Below, piece by piece: positions 33,109-45,200 of a stretch of DNA of 64,000 nucleotides; position 1 is the stretch's first letter, and every line of letters starts with the position of its first letter. The DNA is from Rhizaria sp. SCN 62-66 (lineage: Eukaryota > Rhizaria, unplaced): NCBI GenBank assembly GCA_001724265.1, contig MEDY01000085.1, positions 24,869 to 88,868 on the forward strand, read 5' to 3'. The notes under the pieces are model-generated. The model was not told the origin of the DNA, searched no databases, and worked only from the letters and a program-made list of their open reading frames with translations. The position numbers were made by a program, and so were the translations under genes.

Positions 33109-34554
33109 ATGGGCCGCAAGCGCTTCGCACAGAACGCCCCGACAACGGCCGCCTCGGCCACCGCCACAGACGCCGCTGAACCGCTCCCGCTGGAGCCGTT
33201 CCTGGCTGCGTACGTGGACGAGATCGCGCAGTGCCAGCCGCTGGTGCGCGAGTCTGCCGCAGTGCGTGCGCAGCTCGAGCAGACGGTCGCCGCGAGCGTG
33301 GGCATGCTGCGCGCGGAGGGCGCGGCCGAGGTTGCGCTGTGCCGCGCGCCGGGCTGCCAGACGTGCTCTTGGGCGTCGACGCGCAAGGCATGCTCCATGT
33401 GCGCCGCCCCGCTCAAAGACAGCAACAACAACACGAGTATCAACCCCGCCAAGGACGCCGGCGCCGGCAAGAACAAGACTGCTACCGCGGTGCCTGTCGC
33501 TGCGAGTGCGACTGCGGCTGCTGCGACCGTGGCCTCGCAGATCCCCGTGTTTATCCCCATCGCCGACGACGCGGCGGGCGCGGCCGCGGCAACGATGCAC
33601 ATCGAGGTCTGCAGTCTCTGCTCGCCGCTGTGCGCGGCCTACCTCGTCGACGGCGCCGGGCTGGCGGCCTCGGACCCGGCCTCGCGCCGCCGCGGGCTCG
33701 CCGCCTTCCCGCCAACCACGCTGCACCTTCTGTTCCACGCCTCGGCGCTCGCGGCCGCTCTCTACGCCTTCCTCGCCACGGACCTCCCCGCGCTCGCGCC
33801 CCCGCTGGCCGACGGCGGGGCTGCAGCGAGCGCGAGTTTGCTGCTGCAGCTGATGACGAACCCGTTGTGCTGCGCGCTGGCGCTGTCGGCTGCGGCGTGG
33901 TTTGTCGCCGTCATGCGCGACACGCTCTGGCTCATCCGCGGCACGCTGCCCTCGCGCGTGCTGCTGGCCAACGTCGCCGCCACGCTCGCCGCCGCCGCGC
34001 AGCCGATGCACTGCGTCGTTGCCGCCGCCGCGCTCGCCGCCGCGGCGGCTGCGGGCAAGCTCGACCTGCTCGCCGAGAGCTGCACTGGCGCCGAAGCTGC
34101 TCTCACCGACGCCGCGACTACTGTCCCAGCGACCGCGGCTGTGGCGGAGGGCGGCTTTGCGGCGCAGGTGCTGGGCCGGCTGCTGGGTGCCGCCGCGACG
34201 ACCGCTACCGCGACCGTGACGGAGCCAGGCGCGTGTCTCGCCGCGTCGTCGCCGCTGGCGCAGCTGCCGCTGTTGACACTGCTGCCGCTGCTGCTCGTGC
34301 TCGTCGACAACACGGCGCTGGCGCTGCGGCCGCCGCGCGCGCCGTCGCGCACCGTCACGGCCGCGGCGCCCGCGCTGGCGGCGCTGGTGGCCGTTGCTGT
34401 GGGGCTGTGCTATCCGGGCGAGTCGACCGCCGTGGCCGTCGCCGTCGCGGGCGCCTGTGCCGTCATCGTGTGCGACGTCGTGCGCGGCTGGCTCGACGCG
34501 CTTGCACGCCGCTGCGCCAAGGAGAAGGTCCGCAAGACACCGAGGAAGCTCTGA
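33109..34554 (+). CDS. multi-pass membrane protein with Cys-rich N-terminal domain
   Basis: The protein has 481 residues from the ATG at 33109 to TGA. The ATG was chosen because GC-rich coding starts there. Residues 75-105 contain CRAPGCQTCSWASTRKACSMC, and residues 165-175 contain CSLCSPLC; these Cys pairs could bind zinc. From about residue 200 to 465 there are five or six hydrophobic helices (Ala/Leu/Val-rich), including LHLLFHASALAAALYAFLA and LLTLLPLLLVLVDN. The C terminus is strongly basic (KEKVRKTPRKL) and so probably cytosolic. No family is recognised. A zinc-binding domain in front of membrane helices occurs in membrane-bound ubiquitin ligases, but the Cys spacing here does not form a clear RING. 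Confidence 0.65.
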   Translation: MGRKRFAQNAPTTAASATATDAAEPLPLEPFLAAYVDEIAQCQPLVRESAAVRAQLEQTVAASVGMLRAEGAAEVALCRAPGCQTCSWASTRKACSMCAAPLKDSNNNTSINPAKDAGAGKNKTATAVPVAASATAAAATVASQIPVFIPIADDAAGAAAATMHIEVCSLCSPLCAAYLVDGAGLAASDPASRRRGLAAFPPTTLHLLFHASALAAALYAFLATDLPALAPPLADGGAAASASLLLQLMTNPLCCALALSAAAWFVAVMRDTLWLIRGTLPSRVLLANVAATLAAAAQPMHCVVAAAALAAAAAAGKLDLLAESCTGAEAALTDAATTVPATAAVAEGGFAAQVLGRLLGAAATTATATVTEPGACLAASSPLAQLPLLTLLPLLLVLVDNTALALRPPRAPSRTVTAAAPALAALVAVAVGLCYPGESTAVAVAVAGACAVIVCDVVRGWLDALARRCAKEKVRKTPRKL

Positions 34555-34901
34555 GCAAGAGGCGAACGCTTAGTAGACAGAGGGAGTTTGGTTACATAGT
34601 AGACTTTGTTGTGTTCACTGTGGAAAGAACATCGATGTTCTTCCGCTAATGAATTTAATGGGTGTGTTTGACAAAAAAATGAAATATTGTGTATTATTAT
34701 GTTTTATTAATAAGCCTACGTATAAATTAACGCAGATTAATCAACACAGAAGCAGTTTCGGTGATGAGTTATACCTCAGCTGAGTGTGTAAACTACGTGT
34801 GATGTAATATTCGAGACACGACATATTAGAACACTTAATACTTAGACAACTAAAACAAAAACGAAAAAGCATCAAAACATTCCATGACGTCTTGAAACAA
34901 C
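34555..34901. other. AT-rich spacer between convergent genes
   Basis: Strongly AT-rich between two 3' ends. No feature was seen. Confidence 0.5.
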
Positions 34902-37900
34902 TTATGTGGACTCATTCTTCTGTTTCCCCCGGTAGTTCTGAAGCACTGCGAACGCTTGCTCGCGCGCGAACTGCATCATCTCCGGCGACGCGCCGGCCAG
35001 TCGCGCGCACGCCAGCGCGGCGTTTTGTGCAGCCGGCTCCCAGCGCGGGTTGTCGCGCCGCAGCAACAGCATCACGCACGAGCCAACGGCGTGCAACACA
35101 CCAACGCCCCGCAGAGGCCCCGTTCGCTGAGCGGCCGAGGCAGACGCAGCCTTTCCCGTTGCAGCGCCGCCTGCAGCGTCGACGATAGCACTGAGCTCCG
35201 ACTCCCACTCCTTGAGCTTGTCCTTCTTGGCTGCGCCTTCCAAGAAGCTCCCCCGCACCTCGCACGCCGATAGCACAGCGCGTGTTGAGGTCAGAACGGC
35301 AGCGCGGACAAACGCAGACGGCGCGGTCGAGAAGTGCTTGCTCCAGACAGCCTGTGAAACCATCGGCGGCGGCAACTGTGCAATTTTAACCACGACTTGC
35401 GCGAAGTTGCCCGCAGTTTGCGGCGACCACGAGTTAAGCACGAGCGACACAACGCCGGCCACGCCAGAGCCTGATGCAAGCGTCACGGCGTCATGAATGT
35501 AGTCCTCGCTGCGGGCTGATAACTTACATAGCTCCACGGCGCGCGCTGCTGCCAAGGCATGCGCGATGCCCGTGGGCAGCGCGCCTGCGGGTGCCGGAAG
35601 CGCGGACCCGGGGGCCAAACCCAGGTGCTCCGACGTTATGTAGCCGGTCGCGCGCTCCCATTGCTCCGCAAAGCCCCTGTTCATAGGCACCGTTTTCCCC
35701 CAGCTCGTAACTGCCGTGTTTGATGCCGCCTTGCGCGCATTGGGGTGCGCCGCTAGGGCGGCAGCCTTGGCCGAGACGGGCCCCGGTGAAGGGAACTGGT
35801 CGAGCTCGCGCGAGGCCTGCTGCGGGTCGTGCTGACACAGTACCGCGACGATGCGCATACAGTGGTCGCCGAGCTAGATAAGCTGATCCAGGCGCGTCAC
35901 AACCTCTTGCTGAGTACTGCGCTTTGAAAACGAATCCCTCGCATTGTTGCCATCTGACAGTTGGCTGTTCTCCGGCATTGCAGCAACCGCAATAGAAGCG
36001 ATTCCCGTGCCAAGCATAAGTCCAATGCCATTGCGCGCTAGCAGATCATCGCGCACAGCGAGATTTCCTGTTGCAAGCCGCGAGAGCAAAGCTGCAATGC
36101 ACATCATGAGTTGCAGGTAGAGTCCGGAGCACGTAACACGGAATGAAGTCGTTCCTGTCAGTGAGGGCGCCAACAGCGCGAAAAGTGCCCATGGCAATGC
36201 AGGTGCCGCTGTGACAATGCGTGTTGCTGACTCGACGCCTGCGGCAACGGCGAACGCCATCAACAGGTGAAGCGCTTCATGAAGCAGCTTCATGTGACTG
36301 TTCAGGACACCGAAAGCCGGCGCAGGTGTCAGGGGGAGTACTAGCGTCATATTCCAGCGGTCAAAGACAGGTACACTCAGCACGTAGAAACAAGCACGCA
36401 ACACAATGCCAGTGACGATCTCTATAGAACCCCCCTTAATGGGGTTGCCATCATCATTATCGGCAACGAGGGCGCCGTCCTCTGGCTCATCGGGCATGCT
36501 GGGCGCGGCCAGGCGAGTGCAGAGTGCGGTGTTGGCAGCGAGATTAGAAAGCACCTGAACCACGCTGCAGTGCAGCATGGATATTGACTCCGAGGTGGCG
36601 ACGCGAAGCTGTTTGCCAATCGACACGCTCTTCATAGCCTGGAACTGGACGCCATGATTGGCAAGGTAACTTTTCACGCTCTTGCCCCACAAGTCATCGA
36701 TGAAAGGCGCGGCAACAAAGCCGGCGAACGTACTCGCCATTTGTATGGCAATAAGCTGCTTTGCATTTACTAAGGCTTGGGCGACATCACGCACCTGCGA
36801 TAGGATCTGAACCCGTTCAACCAGATCTTGTGGCAGAGTCTGTTCCACTGTGGCACCCTTACCTCCCTTGGACCCAGTCTTTTTGTGCGAAAGTTCATTC
36901 AACTTCTTGCGCTCGCGCATGAGCTGCTCGTTAGCAGCCACAAACTCGCGATCGTGGCGCGCGAATTCGCGATATGCACTGGCAACTGCGTGCACAGTCA
37001 GTGAGAGTTGAATTTCAGCTGCGGTGCTATTTGAAAATCGCACGCCAACGCCGAAGCCGAACTCGGGCCCCGCAGCTGAGTACTCGGCACCATCGGTTGG
37101 GCTGACAGAAAAGTTGTCGTCCACTGCAACGCGAAGCGTCTTGAGCAGCGCCGCGAGCAGACTCGCTCCCGGCTGCCAGCCATTTGGCGTCAGTGCCTTG
37201 ACGCGCTCGTCGCTCGTGAGGTTCACAGTCATGTCAAGCAGGTGCTGCGTTGCGCCACGGCGCACGAGCCGCTGGCCCGAGGGCAGGACGGACGCCGCGT
37301 CGACGGGGCGGTGCTCAGCGGTGCTGTAGGGAGTCGGAGGCCTCTTACTCGCAATGGTGCGCAGTATCTCCCGTGTGTACATGTCCTCCGCGAGTGCCGT
37401 GCTCGTTGCCATCATCAAGATTTCCAGCAGATCTTCTTGCCCCGAACCTGCGCGCATGTCAGCAGCAGACGCCGCTGGCATGACCCTGTTCACGGCGCTG
37501 TCAAAGATCTTCGCACGCACCACACTTGACTCCAGAACGTCACACAGAAAGCCGGTGGCAATCTCGAGCGTCACCGCGATTGCGCTGAGCCATGACTCAG
37601 TGGGTGCGTGCGTCGCGGCAGCAGCGACTGTCATCATAGCATCCTGAATTTGCGCAGCTTCTCTAGCGACAATATCACTGGTGTCACCGTCGTTGTATCT
37701 GTCCATGTTACTCAGATTGACCTCGCCGTGAGGCGGGGAGTTGCCGTGAGCCTGCATGTTCACACACTGCATAATCACGCTCTCGAGCTGCAACAGCTGG
37801 TGCACGAGACGGGCGACGATTCTTACGACGCCACAATGCAACATGTTTGCGGCGGTGGTTGAGCGCAGTGGCACGAGAGAGCGGAGTACGATGAGAATGC

Positions 37901-40683
37901 GGGCCAGGGCTACCCAGTGCGCGTCTACGTCTTGTGCTCGTTGGCGTCCGTCAGAGTCGATCTCGGAGAGACGGCAATCATAGTTGATGCTGTTACCATG
38001 ACCCTTCATCAACTCCTGTTTGGCGCACTTGCGCGCATCGTTTCGGATGGCCATAATCGACTTAATGGCGCTGGGCCCCGGCAGCAGTGTCACAGTGTAT
38101 ATCAACGCGTGCATCAGCGTGCGAATCCCTTTCCGCCCGGCAAAGTTGTACTGTTTATACAAGCTCGCTGACGTGATGCAACGCATGACCGTTGATAGTG
38201 GTGTTAGTGTCGCAGCCTCTTTGCGCCACGCCCATGTCTGCAGCAAGCGTAGCGGGCCCGATGCAATACGTGGTGCACTAAAAAGCGAGGATGTGTACTT
38301 CACATTGTCGGCCTCTGTAGCGGTGAGGAGTTCGAGCACGTCTTTGCTTAAATCAGCACTTGTGTCGTCATTTTTATTTTCTCCACCCAGTCCAAGGTGG
38401 AAGAAAACGAGGTTCCGTAGTGATGCACCAGGAAGCTGGGCATAGACACCCAAAAAACAGCGTGCAGCCAACAGGTCATCTGATACGCGCTGATCGACTT
38501 CAGACGCCACGCGAGGGAATAAGGACCTCAAACTGACGAGCTCATCCACGGGCACCTACTCCAGCGCAGCACGCGCAGCAACGGCACTGTCGCTGTTGCC
38601 ACCCACGCTCGCGCCGCGACGGCCCTTGCGTGCGCCGCCCAAACTGGAGTGGTGCGGGATAATGTCGGCAATCGGGTCTGCACCGGACGTTTGTGAGCGC
38701 GAAGCGTTAGACAGGGTCAAATCAACGAATGCTAGAGCCTGCAATGACAACTGCGCCATTGACATCTCCGAATCGTGGTGCATCTCTTGAAAGATGATAT
38801 CGAGGTCCTGATCATCAAAGTCCTCACTGTCGCCAAACCTAGCGGCCCAGGCGTGCTGTAGCGCAGCGTCGCTGGCGCCGAAGAGCTTGTCAAAGCCGTC
38901 GTCGTCGTCGTACCTGTCGCCAAAGGTGCCGTTCTTGCCGACAAGGCGTTCCTACTTGGATTTGAACGTTACTTTTTCCGTCCGAGCACGGGTGTCGCCA
39001 AGGGTAGCAGTGTCCTCACCGTCGTTAAAGTCGATGTCATTGATGTCACGCGTGTTGCTGCCATGAACGCAATTGGTTGAGCTGTTAGACTTGTTGTTAT
39101 TATCAGTACCATAGATGCGCCGCGCTCGACGGACGGTGTCCAGATTGCACCGGACAATATCATCTTCTTCAGCACTGCTGCTGTTGTGACTACCAGCGCT
39201 GCTGTCGGCTGCAGCATTTGATCCTCGCCCTGCTGTGTTCTTGCATGTGATCTTGCTCAGGCGCTCGGCTTTGTGCATCTTTGTGTTTTTGCTTAGCTCC
39301 GCAGCTGTGTCCGCAAGCCTGGCCATCGTGCTGGTAGATCGGGCTAAATTGCCCTGCAGTAGCGTCTCCTTGAGCTGGACGAGCTCTGGTGGCGGAGGAA
39401 TCTTGCTCTGTGTGCACAGCGTCTCGCCCGCCATGTAATCTCTTAGCGCGCCCACGGGTTGCATCAGCGCCTGCAGCGACTCTGCGCGGCACATGTACGC
39501 CTTGACTGGGAGCGGCAAGCCGTTCCTCTGTGTCGTGCTTGCGTTGGCAGCGAGGAGGGGCAGCTTGCTGTCCTCCAAGAACTTAAAGATGGCGATCGCA
39601 GTCGACGCGTCCTTGATAGCGGCATCGTACCGATGCAGCTTGTTGTAGCACGCGGCGCGGCTGATGTAGTACGCCTTGTTATCTTTGCACAGTTTGATTG
39701 CATCGGAGTAGTGCTGCGCTGCTAAGACATACTGCTCCTTCTTGTATGCCTCATTGCCGAAATCGTTTAGCTTGTCAGCATCCTGCTGCCTCGCAGCACG
39801 GAGGTTGTCCAAGTTGGTCATATCAGCCGCAATTGCAACAAAATCGGGTCTATTAATCTGCGCGCTTAATGCAAGCTTGCTGATCTTATCTCCATCATTG
39901 GGAGCGCCTTTTTGAGGATCTAAAAATGACACATTAGCAGTACAGAGAAGTGCAAGAAGGAAAACAGAAACAGGAGCAATGTGAGGTTCCATATTTGACA
40001 AACATATTGATTGTCCCTCTATGAAATGCGTAATGAAAAATCTCATGAAAAATCAGAAACGATATTATCTGCCCAAACCCGTGAAGCACATTCGACGTAC
40101 CCAGCTCCCAATCCCAGAAGTCCCAAACCTCAAAGCTCGCGGTTATGGGCAGCTCCAACTCACCTTTTTCAACCGTTCCGAGACAAACCGCGATTTTCGC
40201 CTTGCAAAGCGCCTGCCACCTTTTGTGTTGCACGCTGCGCCGCCAGATGACGCCGATGCGCGTCGCCTTGTCCGCGCACACCTGCAGCAGCAGCTCGCGG
40301 CGCGGCGCGGCCGGTACGGTGGGCTTCGAGCAGCGTTGGCACGTCAGATCGTACGACTGGTAGTACTCCCACTTGCAGAACTCGCAGTACTGCTGGCAGG
40401 CCGCAGGCATGCCCAGGCCAGCGCGGCCCGCTGCAGGAAGAGTAGTGTCCGCCTTGTCAGGAGCGACGCAGTCGGCAGCACCCGGACTCCCAGTGTTCGC
40501 CTGTGAAATAAAGCTCTCTGTAGACGCATCAAATTGTGGAGATGCTTTTTCAGAAAAGAAACCGGGCATCTTTGTTGCGTAGTCGGCTTCTGGGTCGATT
40601 GTCCCATTGCAGATGCCCCGAATGAGATTGCTGATGTCTGAAGCGCGAGCGAGCGCGCCAGGATCAGCCGCAGGGGTCGACAT
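34902..40683 (-). CDS. large TPR protein with zinc-ribbon N terminus and three in-frame TAG codons
   Basis: Exon 1 is 40683-40101 and exon 2 is 39919-34902; the intron 40100-39920 has donor GTACGT and acceptor TTTTTAG. The joined frame is 1,866 residues and ends in TAA, with sense TAG at 38954-38952, 38558-38556 and 35876-35874 (codons 517, 649 and 1543). It contains no TAA or TGA. Residues 100-118 hold a CX2C-X11-CX2C zinc ribbon. Residues about 240-345 are TPR helices (LNDFGNEAYKKEQYVLAAQ, then AIKLCKDNKAYYISRAACY and LHRYDAAIKDASTAI), as in TPR co-chaperones. After an acidic linker, residues 650-1866 are mostly helical and could be ARM/HEAT-like. TTC12 combines TPR and ARM repeats but is much shorter, so that link is weak. 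Codon use is less GC-rich than in the neighbours. Confidence 0.8.
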
Positions 40684-42278
40684 GATCGTCAAATGAAACG
40701 AAACTGCGTCGTTTTTATAAATAAAAATTAGATAAAGCACGCAGTGATAAATAGAAATTAGTCAAATCGAATCGAAAAGACGCATAAACTAAGCTCAAAG
40801 ATGCCTCTCTCAAGACACTTTTGGGAGGACGACTCATCACATGGGCTTAAGTCAAATTCCTGAAGGTATATGCATGTTTTAGAGCTTAGCTTTTTTGATA
40901 AGTTACGTGTTAAGCTTTAGAGTTCTGTCAAGATTCAGTATTTTGATTTGCGATCTACCTCTTCCAATCTCAGCATTGCTCATCACGGTGCCCGGCGGAC
41001 ATCGGGCGCTCACGGTCACTGTCACTCTCTCACGACTGCAAGCCGAGATAAACAGAAATGGGGATAAAATCACGGCAACACGTTGATTGAGCGCCAAAGA
41101 TGAAGACAAATGACACTCTTTTCACTGCGTTTCATCAGTGCATCTGCGCTATTTTTGTATCTCCTCTATTTTCATGCAAAATCAGCATCATTCCGCACCC
41201 GTGGCGTCACAGTCATCAACGTGATACAGTTGCTACAATAACCGTGAGCGTGGTCTGAAGCCCTGTAACAACGGTGTTCTAGCACGCGATTGCGCGTTTT
41301 TCTTATCAAACCTGCAACAATGGACAGCCGCGTCAACGGCCACTGCAATGGCGCACGGCTTTAATGTTGTCACGCTCCCTTTGAACGCGCGTGAGAAAGT
41401 AGCGGATGCCTGCTTATTGAATAGTGGTCATAGCAGTGATTAAAAGTGCAGTCCCAGTATTGGCTGTAAGGAGGAGCACATCGGTGTTCCTGTTCACACG
41501 CTCTGTGGCACTAGCAACATTCTTGTCGAACTTCTTCCTCTTGTCAGTACCCATGAAATGAAGCGTCAAAACGCTGCCGTTCCATAAAGCAAGCAAGCTT
41601 CGAACATATAACGTGCGATAATATGTGACATGACTGTTCAAAATTTTCTCTTTCGCTTTCAAGATATGTATGCACCAGAAGTACCAGAGCGCGAAGCAGA
41701 ACTCTTGACTCTTATGATGGCTCGATATCCCCAGCGACATCTGTAAACATCATTCCGATATGAACAAGTGAACATACTTCAACTGCTCACAAGTCCATTT
41801 TTTGAAACTCAAAACCGCATGTGCTTGTTGTGTTGTAATATGTTTGAACTTGTTTTCATCGTTTTTAAATCGGCGACCAGACATCTCTGGCGACAGCGGC
41901 GCCTTGTGGCTGTGGCGGAGATGAGGGGTCTCGGCGAGATCAAGCAATCAAGATAACATATAAGCGCTCGTATTCATCAGATTTAACCTCGAAATCTTGA
42001 TAATTCCATCGGTTTTAAAAACAATACTACTGTGGTTCTTTGTAGAAACCTTGTTTTAATGTGTTTTCCGCGCTGCGGATTTCTTGTTGTGGAGAGCGAA
42101 ATCGTGTGTGGTCGCCCCACTTTCTTTGCCAATCCTAGCACGAACTCAAACGTGCTTTCACTTGGTGTGCTCACTCCACCAATTTAAAACATATTTTACT
42201 GTGTTTTGTTGTATCTATTCTCTAGAACACACACGCCTCCTCGGTACTCGCCTTATTTTCAAGGCTCCTTCGTTGACC
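40684..42278. promoter_or_regulatory. long divergent AT-rich spacer
   Basis: This is 1.6 kb between the starts of the TPR gene and ASCC2, the longest spacer in the window. A minus-strand frame at 41414-41740 (108 codons) has no known domain; its last 46 codons are charged and then hydrophobic and could be a small exon, but I cannot support it. The last 70 bases before ASCC2 are probably a 5' leader. Confidence 0.4.
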
Positions 42279-45200
42279 ATGACGTCCTTCGCGGAGGCCA
42301 TGGCAGCGCCTCCCACAGCGACCCTCTTCCCACAACCCCTGCGCTCGGCGCCGCTAAACATGCTTCCGCTGCCCCCGATGCTCTCTCGGCGCGACGCCGC
42401 TGTGGTGGCGTCTCTGTCGTCCACTGCGCTGTCCGCCACCGCGGCCTCGCGCGACGCCGCGTCGGCCGTGCTCTTCAACCACCTGGACCTGCTGCGCGCG
42501 GCCAACGAGGACCTGTCGCTGCTGCTGAAGAAGAGCCACGGCGCGTTCTGGTCGCTCTGCTGCTTCGACCGCTCGATCGCCGCCTTTCTCGCCTCGTTCG
42601 CCGCGCACTACCACACCTACGTCGCGGCCGAGCAGGAGCTGCAGCAAGAGCTCCTCCTGCGCCAACAACAGCAGTCTCCGGAGTCCGCCGCGTCTGCCGG
42701 CGGCGGCGGCGGCCTGACCCCGCTTCTGCGGCAGCTGTGCCGGCGCACGCTCATGGTGCTGCTGCGTCTTTCTTACCCATCTGACCGCGAGGCCTACTCG
42801 GCGCTCGCCGTCACAACCATCACGCACGCCACCGAGCCCTCGCCGCTGTCGCGCGCCGCGCACCTGGCCGCGCTCGCCAAGCACGCGCTGCTGCCGCCGT
42901 CCTTGCTGCCCGGGTTGCTGCTGTGCTGCTACCCCGCGGACCCCCTGCTGCTCGCGCCCGTCGCCGCCGCCGCGCTGCGCGCGCACCCACGCGCCGCCGT
43001 CGCGCTTAAGGCATCGCTTCTCGCGGCAGTCACCGCGGCCGCGTCTGTCACCGCGGTCGGGACCGGCGCTGCTGTGGGCGCGGAGGCCGCGGCGCTGACG
43101 GCGGCCACGGCGGCGGCCGAGGTCATCGCAGCGCTCTGCGAAGCCGCGCCGGGCCCCGCCGCCGCGTTGTTCCTGCCGTGCGCCGCCGCCGCCGCCGCTG
43201 CGAGGGCGGCGGGTAAGGTGGCCGCGGCGGACAGCGTAGGTGCAGTACTGGCTCATTTTTGCGACCGCACGCTGCCGCGCCTCGTGCCCCGCGTCTGCGC
43301 CGCCAACACCAGCAGCAACACGAACACAGGGTCTCCATCCAATGCGTCCGTAGCGGTGCCGGCGACGGCCGCGGCGGCGCGCGCGCACCCGCGGGGCGTG
43401 CCCGCCGTGCGCGCGAGCGTGCGCGCGCTGTCCGCGCTGCTGACTCAGCAAGTCGCCGCGCTCAATCCCGCGCTCACTGCCGCGCCCGCGGTCTCGGCCG
43501 CCGCGACGGTGCAGCAAGGCGCGAAGCCGCTGTCCGCAGTGCCGGAGGGCGAGAATGACGCAGACGCCGGCGCCGATGCGGATACCGAGGCGGACCTTGC
43601 GCTGGCGGCCGTCGCTGCCACCGCATCTGCTGCTGCCGTTGCCGCCGCAGTGAGTGCGAGCGCAGGTGCGAGTGCTGGTCGTGGACCGGTGGAGGAAGAA
43701 GATGACAACGCCGGCACCGGGGCCGACTTGGAGGCCGAAATCGCGAAGGCAGAAGCCGACGTCGCGACGGCCATCGCAACACTGCGCAGTAATCGCGGCC
43801 ACAGTCCTGCCGCTGCCGCCACGGCCGCCGCGGCCGAGGCGTGGCCGCGTTTATGCCACCTTCTGCTCACGGTCACCGCCGCGGTCGACAACAGCTCCGT
43901 CAGTGCAGCCAGCAAGAGCTCACCGGTGAGCGTTGGCAACGTGTTGACGCCCGCGGTGCTGCCGCTCCCGCTCTCCGGCCGCGGTCTCACAGCACTACCC
44001 CCCGTCGGCGCCGCGAACGACTCTACCTCAGCGTCTGCATCTGCGTCCGCATCTGAGCCCAGCGAGGGCAGTGTGGGCGCGCTGCTGTTCTTCGTCGACA
44101 AGCGCGCCCGCGTGCTCTTCAGTCTCGACGCGCTGCTTACCCTCAGCGAGTCCGCCGCCGAGGCCGCTGACTCTACGACTGCGACGGCGGCGGCGGCGTT
44201 CGCGCGCTCTGTCTGCGGTGCGGACGCCGTGGCGGCGCTTTTTTCCCGCGCCAGCGACGCGCTGGACCTTGCGCTGGACCGTCACGACGCCGCCGTAGTC
44301 GCCCTCGTCGCGCGCCGTCAGCTCGACCGCGCCAACAGCAAGAACAACGGCAAGAAGAGCAAGGGCAGCCAAGCCGGCTCCGGTGCGGAGTCTAAGGACC
44401 CGGCCGACATGGCGGCGCGCGTGGCGTCGGTGCAGGCGCTGATGCCCGACTACGGCGATGCGTTCGCCGCGGCCGCGCTACGCTGCTTCGGCTTCGACCC
44501 CGAGCGCACCGTCAACGCCGTCTTCGAGGGCGCGCTTCCGCCCGCGCTCGCCGCAGTCGCTGATACCAAGAACTGGATTCCTCCCGTCGCCGCCGCAGCA
44601 GCAGCAGCAGCAGTGTCTAGCGGGCGCTCGTCGTCGTCGTCAGTCAAGAGGGGCGACAGCGCTGTCAGCGCGACTGCGAGCGCGGGCGAGCTCGCGGGCG
44701 CGAGCGCCAAGTCCCTCGCCGACGCGTCCCCGACTGACCCCGCTTTCATCAAGGCCTTCACGGCATACCTGGACCGCACGGGCCGTGTGCCGAAGGCCGC
44801 CCCACGCGCGCCCGCCGCGGCGCCGCTGCTGGCGACGGCTGAGGCGCAGGCCGCGCACAAGGCGGCGTCGCTGCGCGCGCTGGCGGCGCTGGAGCGCGAC
44901 GAACTGGCCCGCGAGGCGCTGTCGCGCGCGTCCACCGGCACGCGGCTCGAGGACTCGGCGCTGGCGCTCTCGCAGACGGCGCGCGTGCTGTCGGGCGCGC
45001 GCCAGACCTTCATCGGCGAGGCCGCCGTGACGGGCGAGGCCGCCAAGGACCTGGCGCGGCTGCAGCGAGCGCTCGACCAGACCAAGCGCGAGCGCGAAGA
45101 CGCCCTCAAACAGAGCAAGAGCGGCGGCGGTGGTGGTATGCTTGACGATGGTGATGACGACGGCGTCGCCGCCGCCGCCGCCGCGCGGGTCCGCCGGTCC

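Noticed and set aside
24422-40683. The TAG-split frames as pseudogenes or sequencing errors
   Set aside because: Only TAG occurs, never TAA or TGA, over more than 4,500 codons. There are no frameshifts, and a third gene shows the same pattern. Decay would produce all three stops and indels.
24422-40683. Programmed stop-codon readthrough instead of a code change
   Set aside because: Five readthrough sites in one gene and three in another would give almost no full-length product. No gene in the window ends at TAG.
41414-41740. 108-codon minus-strand frame in the long spacer
   Set aside because: The last 46 codons look slightly protein-like, but there is no domain, no convincing splice pair and no homologue I recognise.
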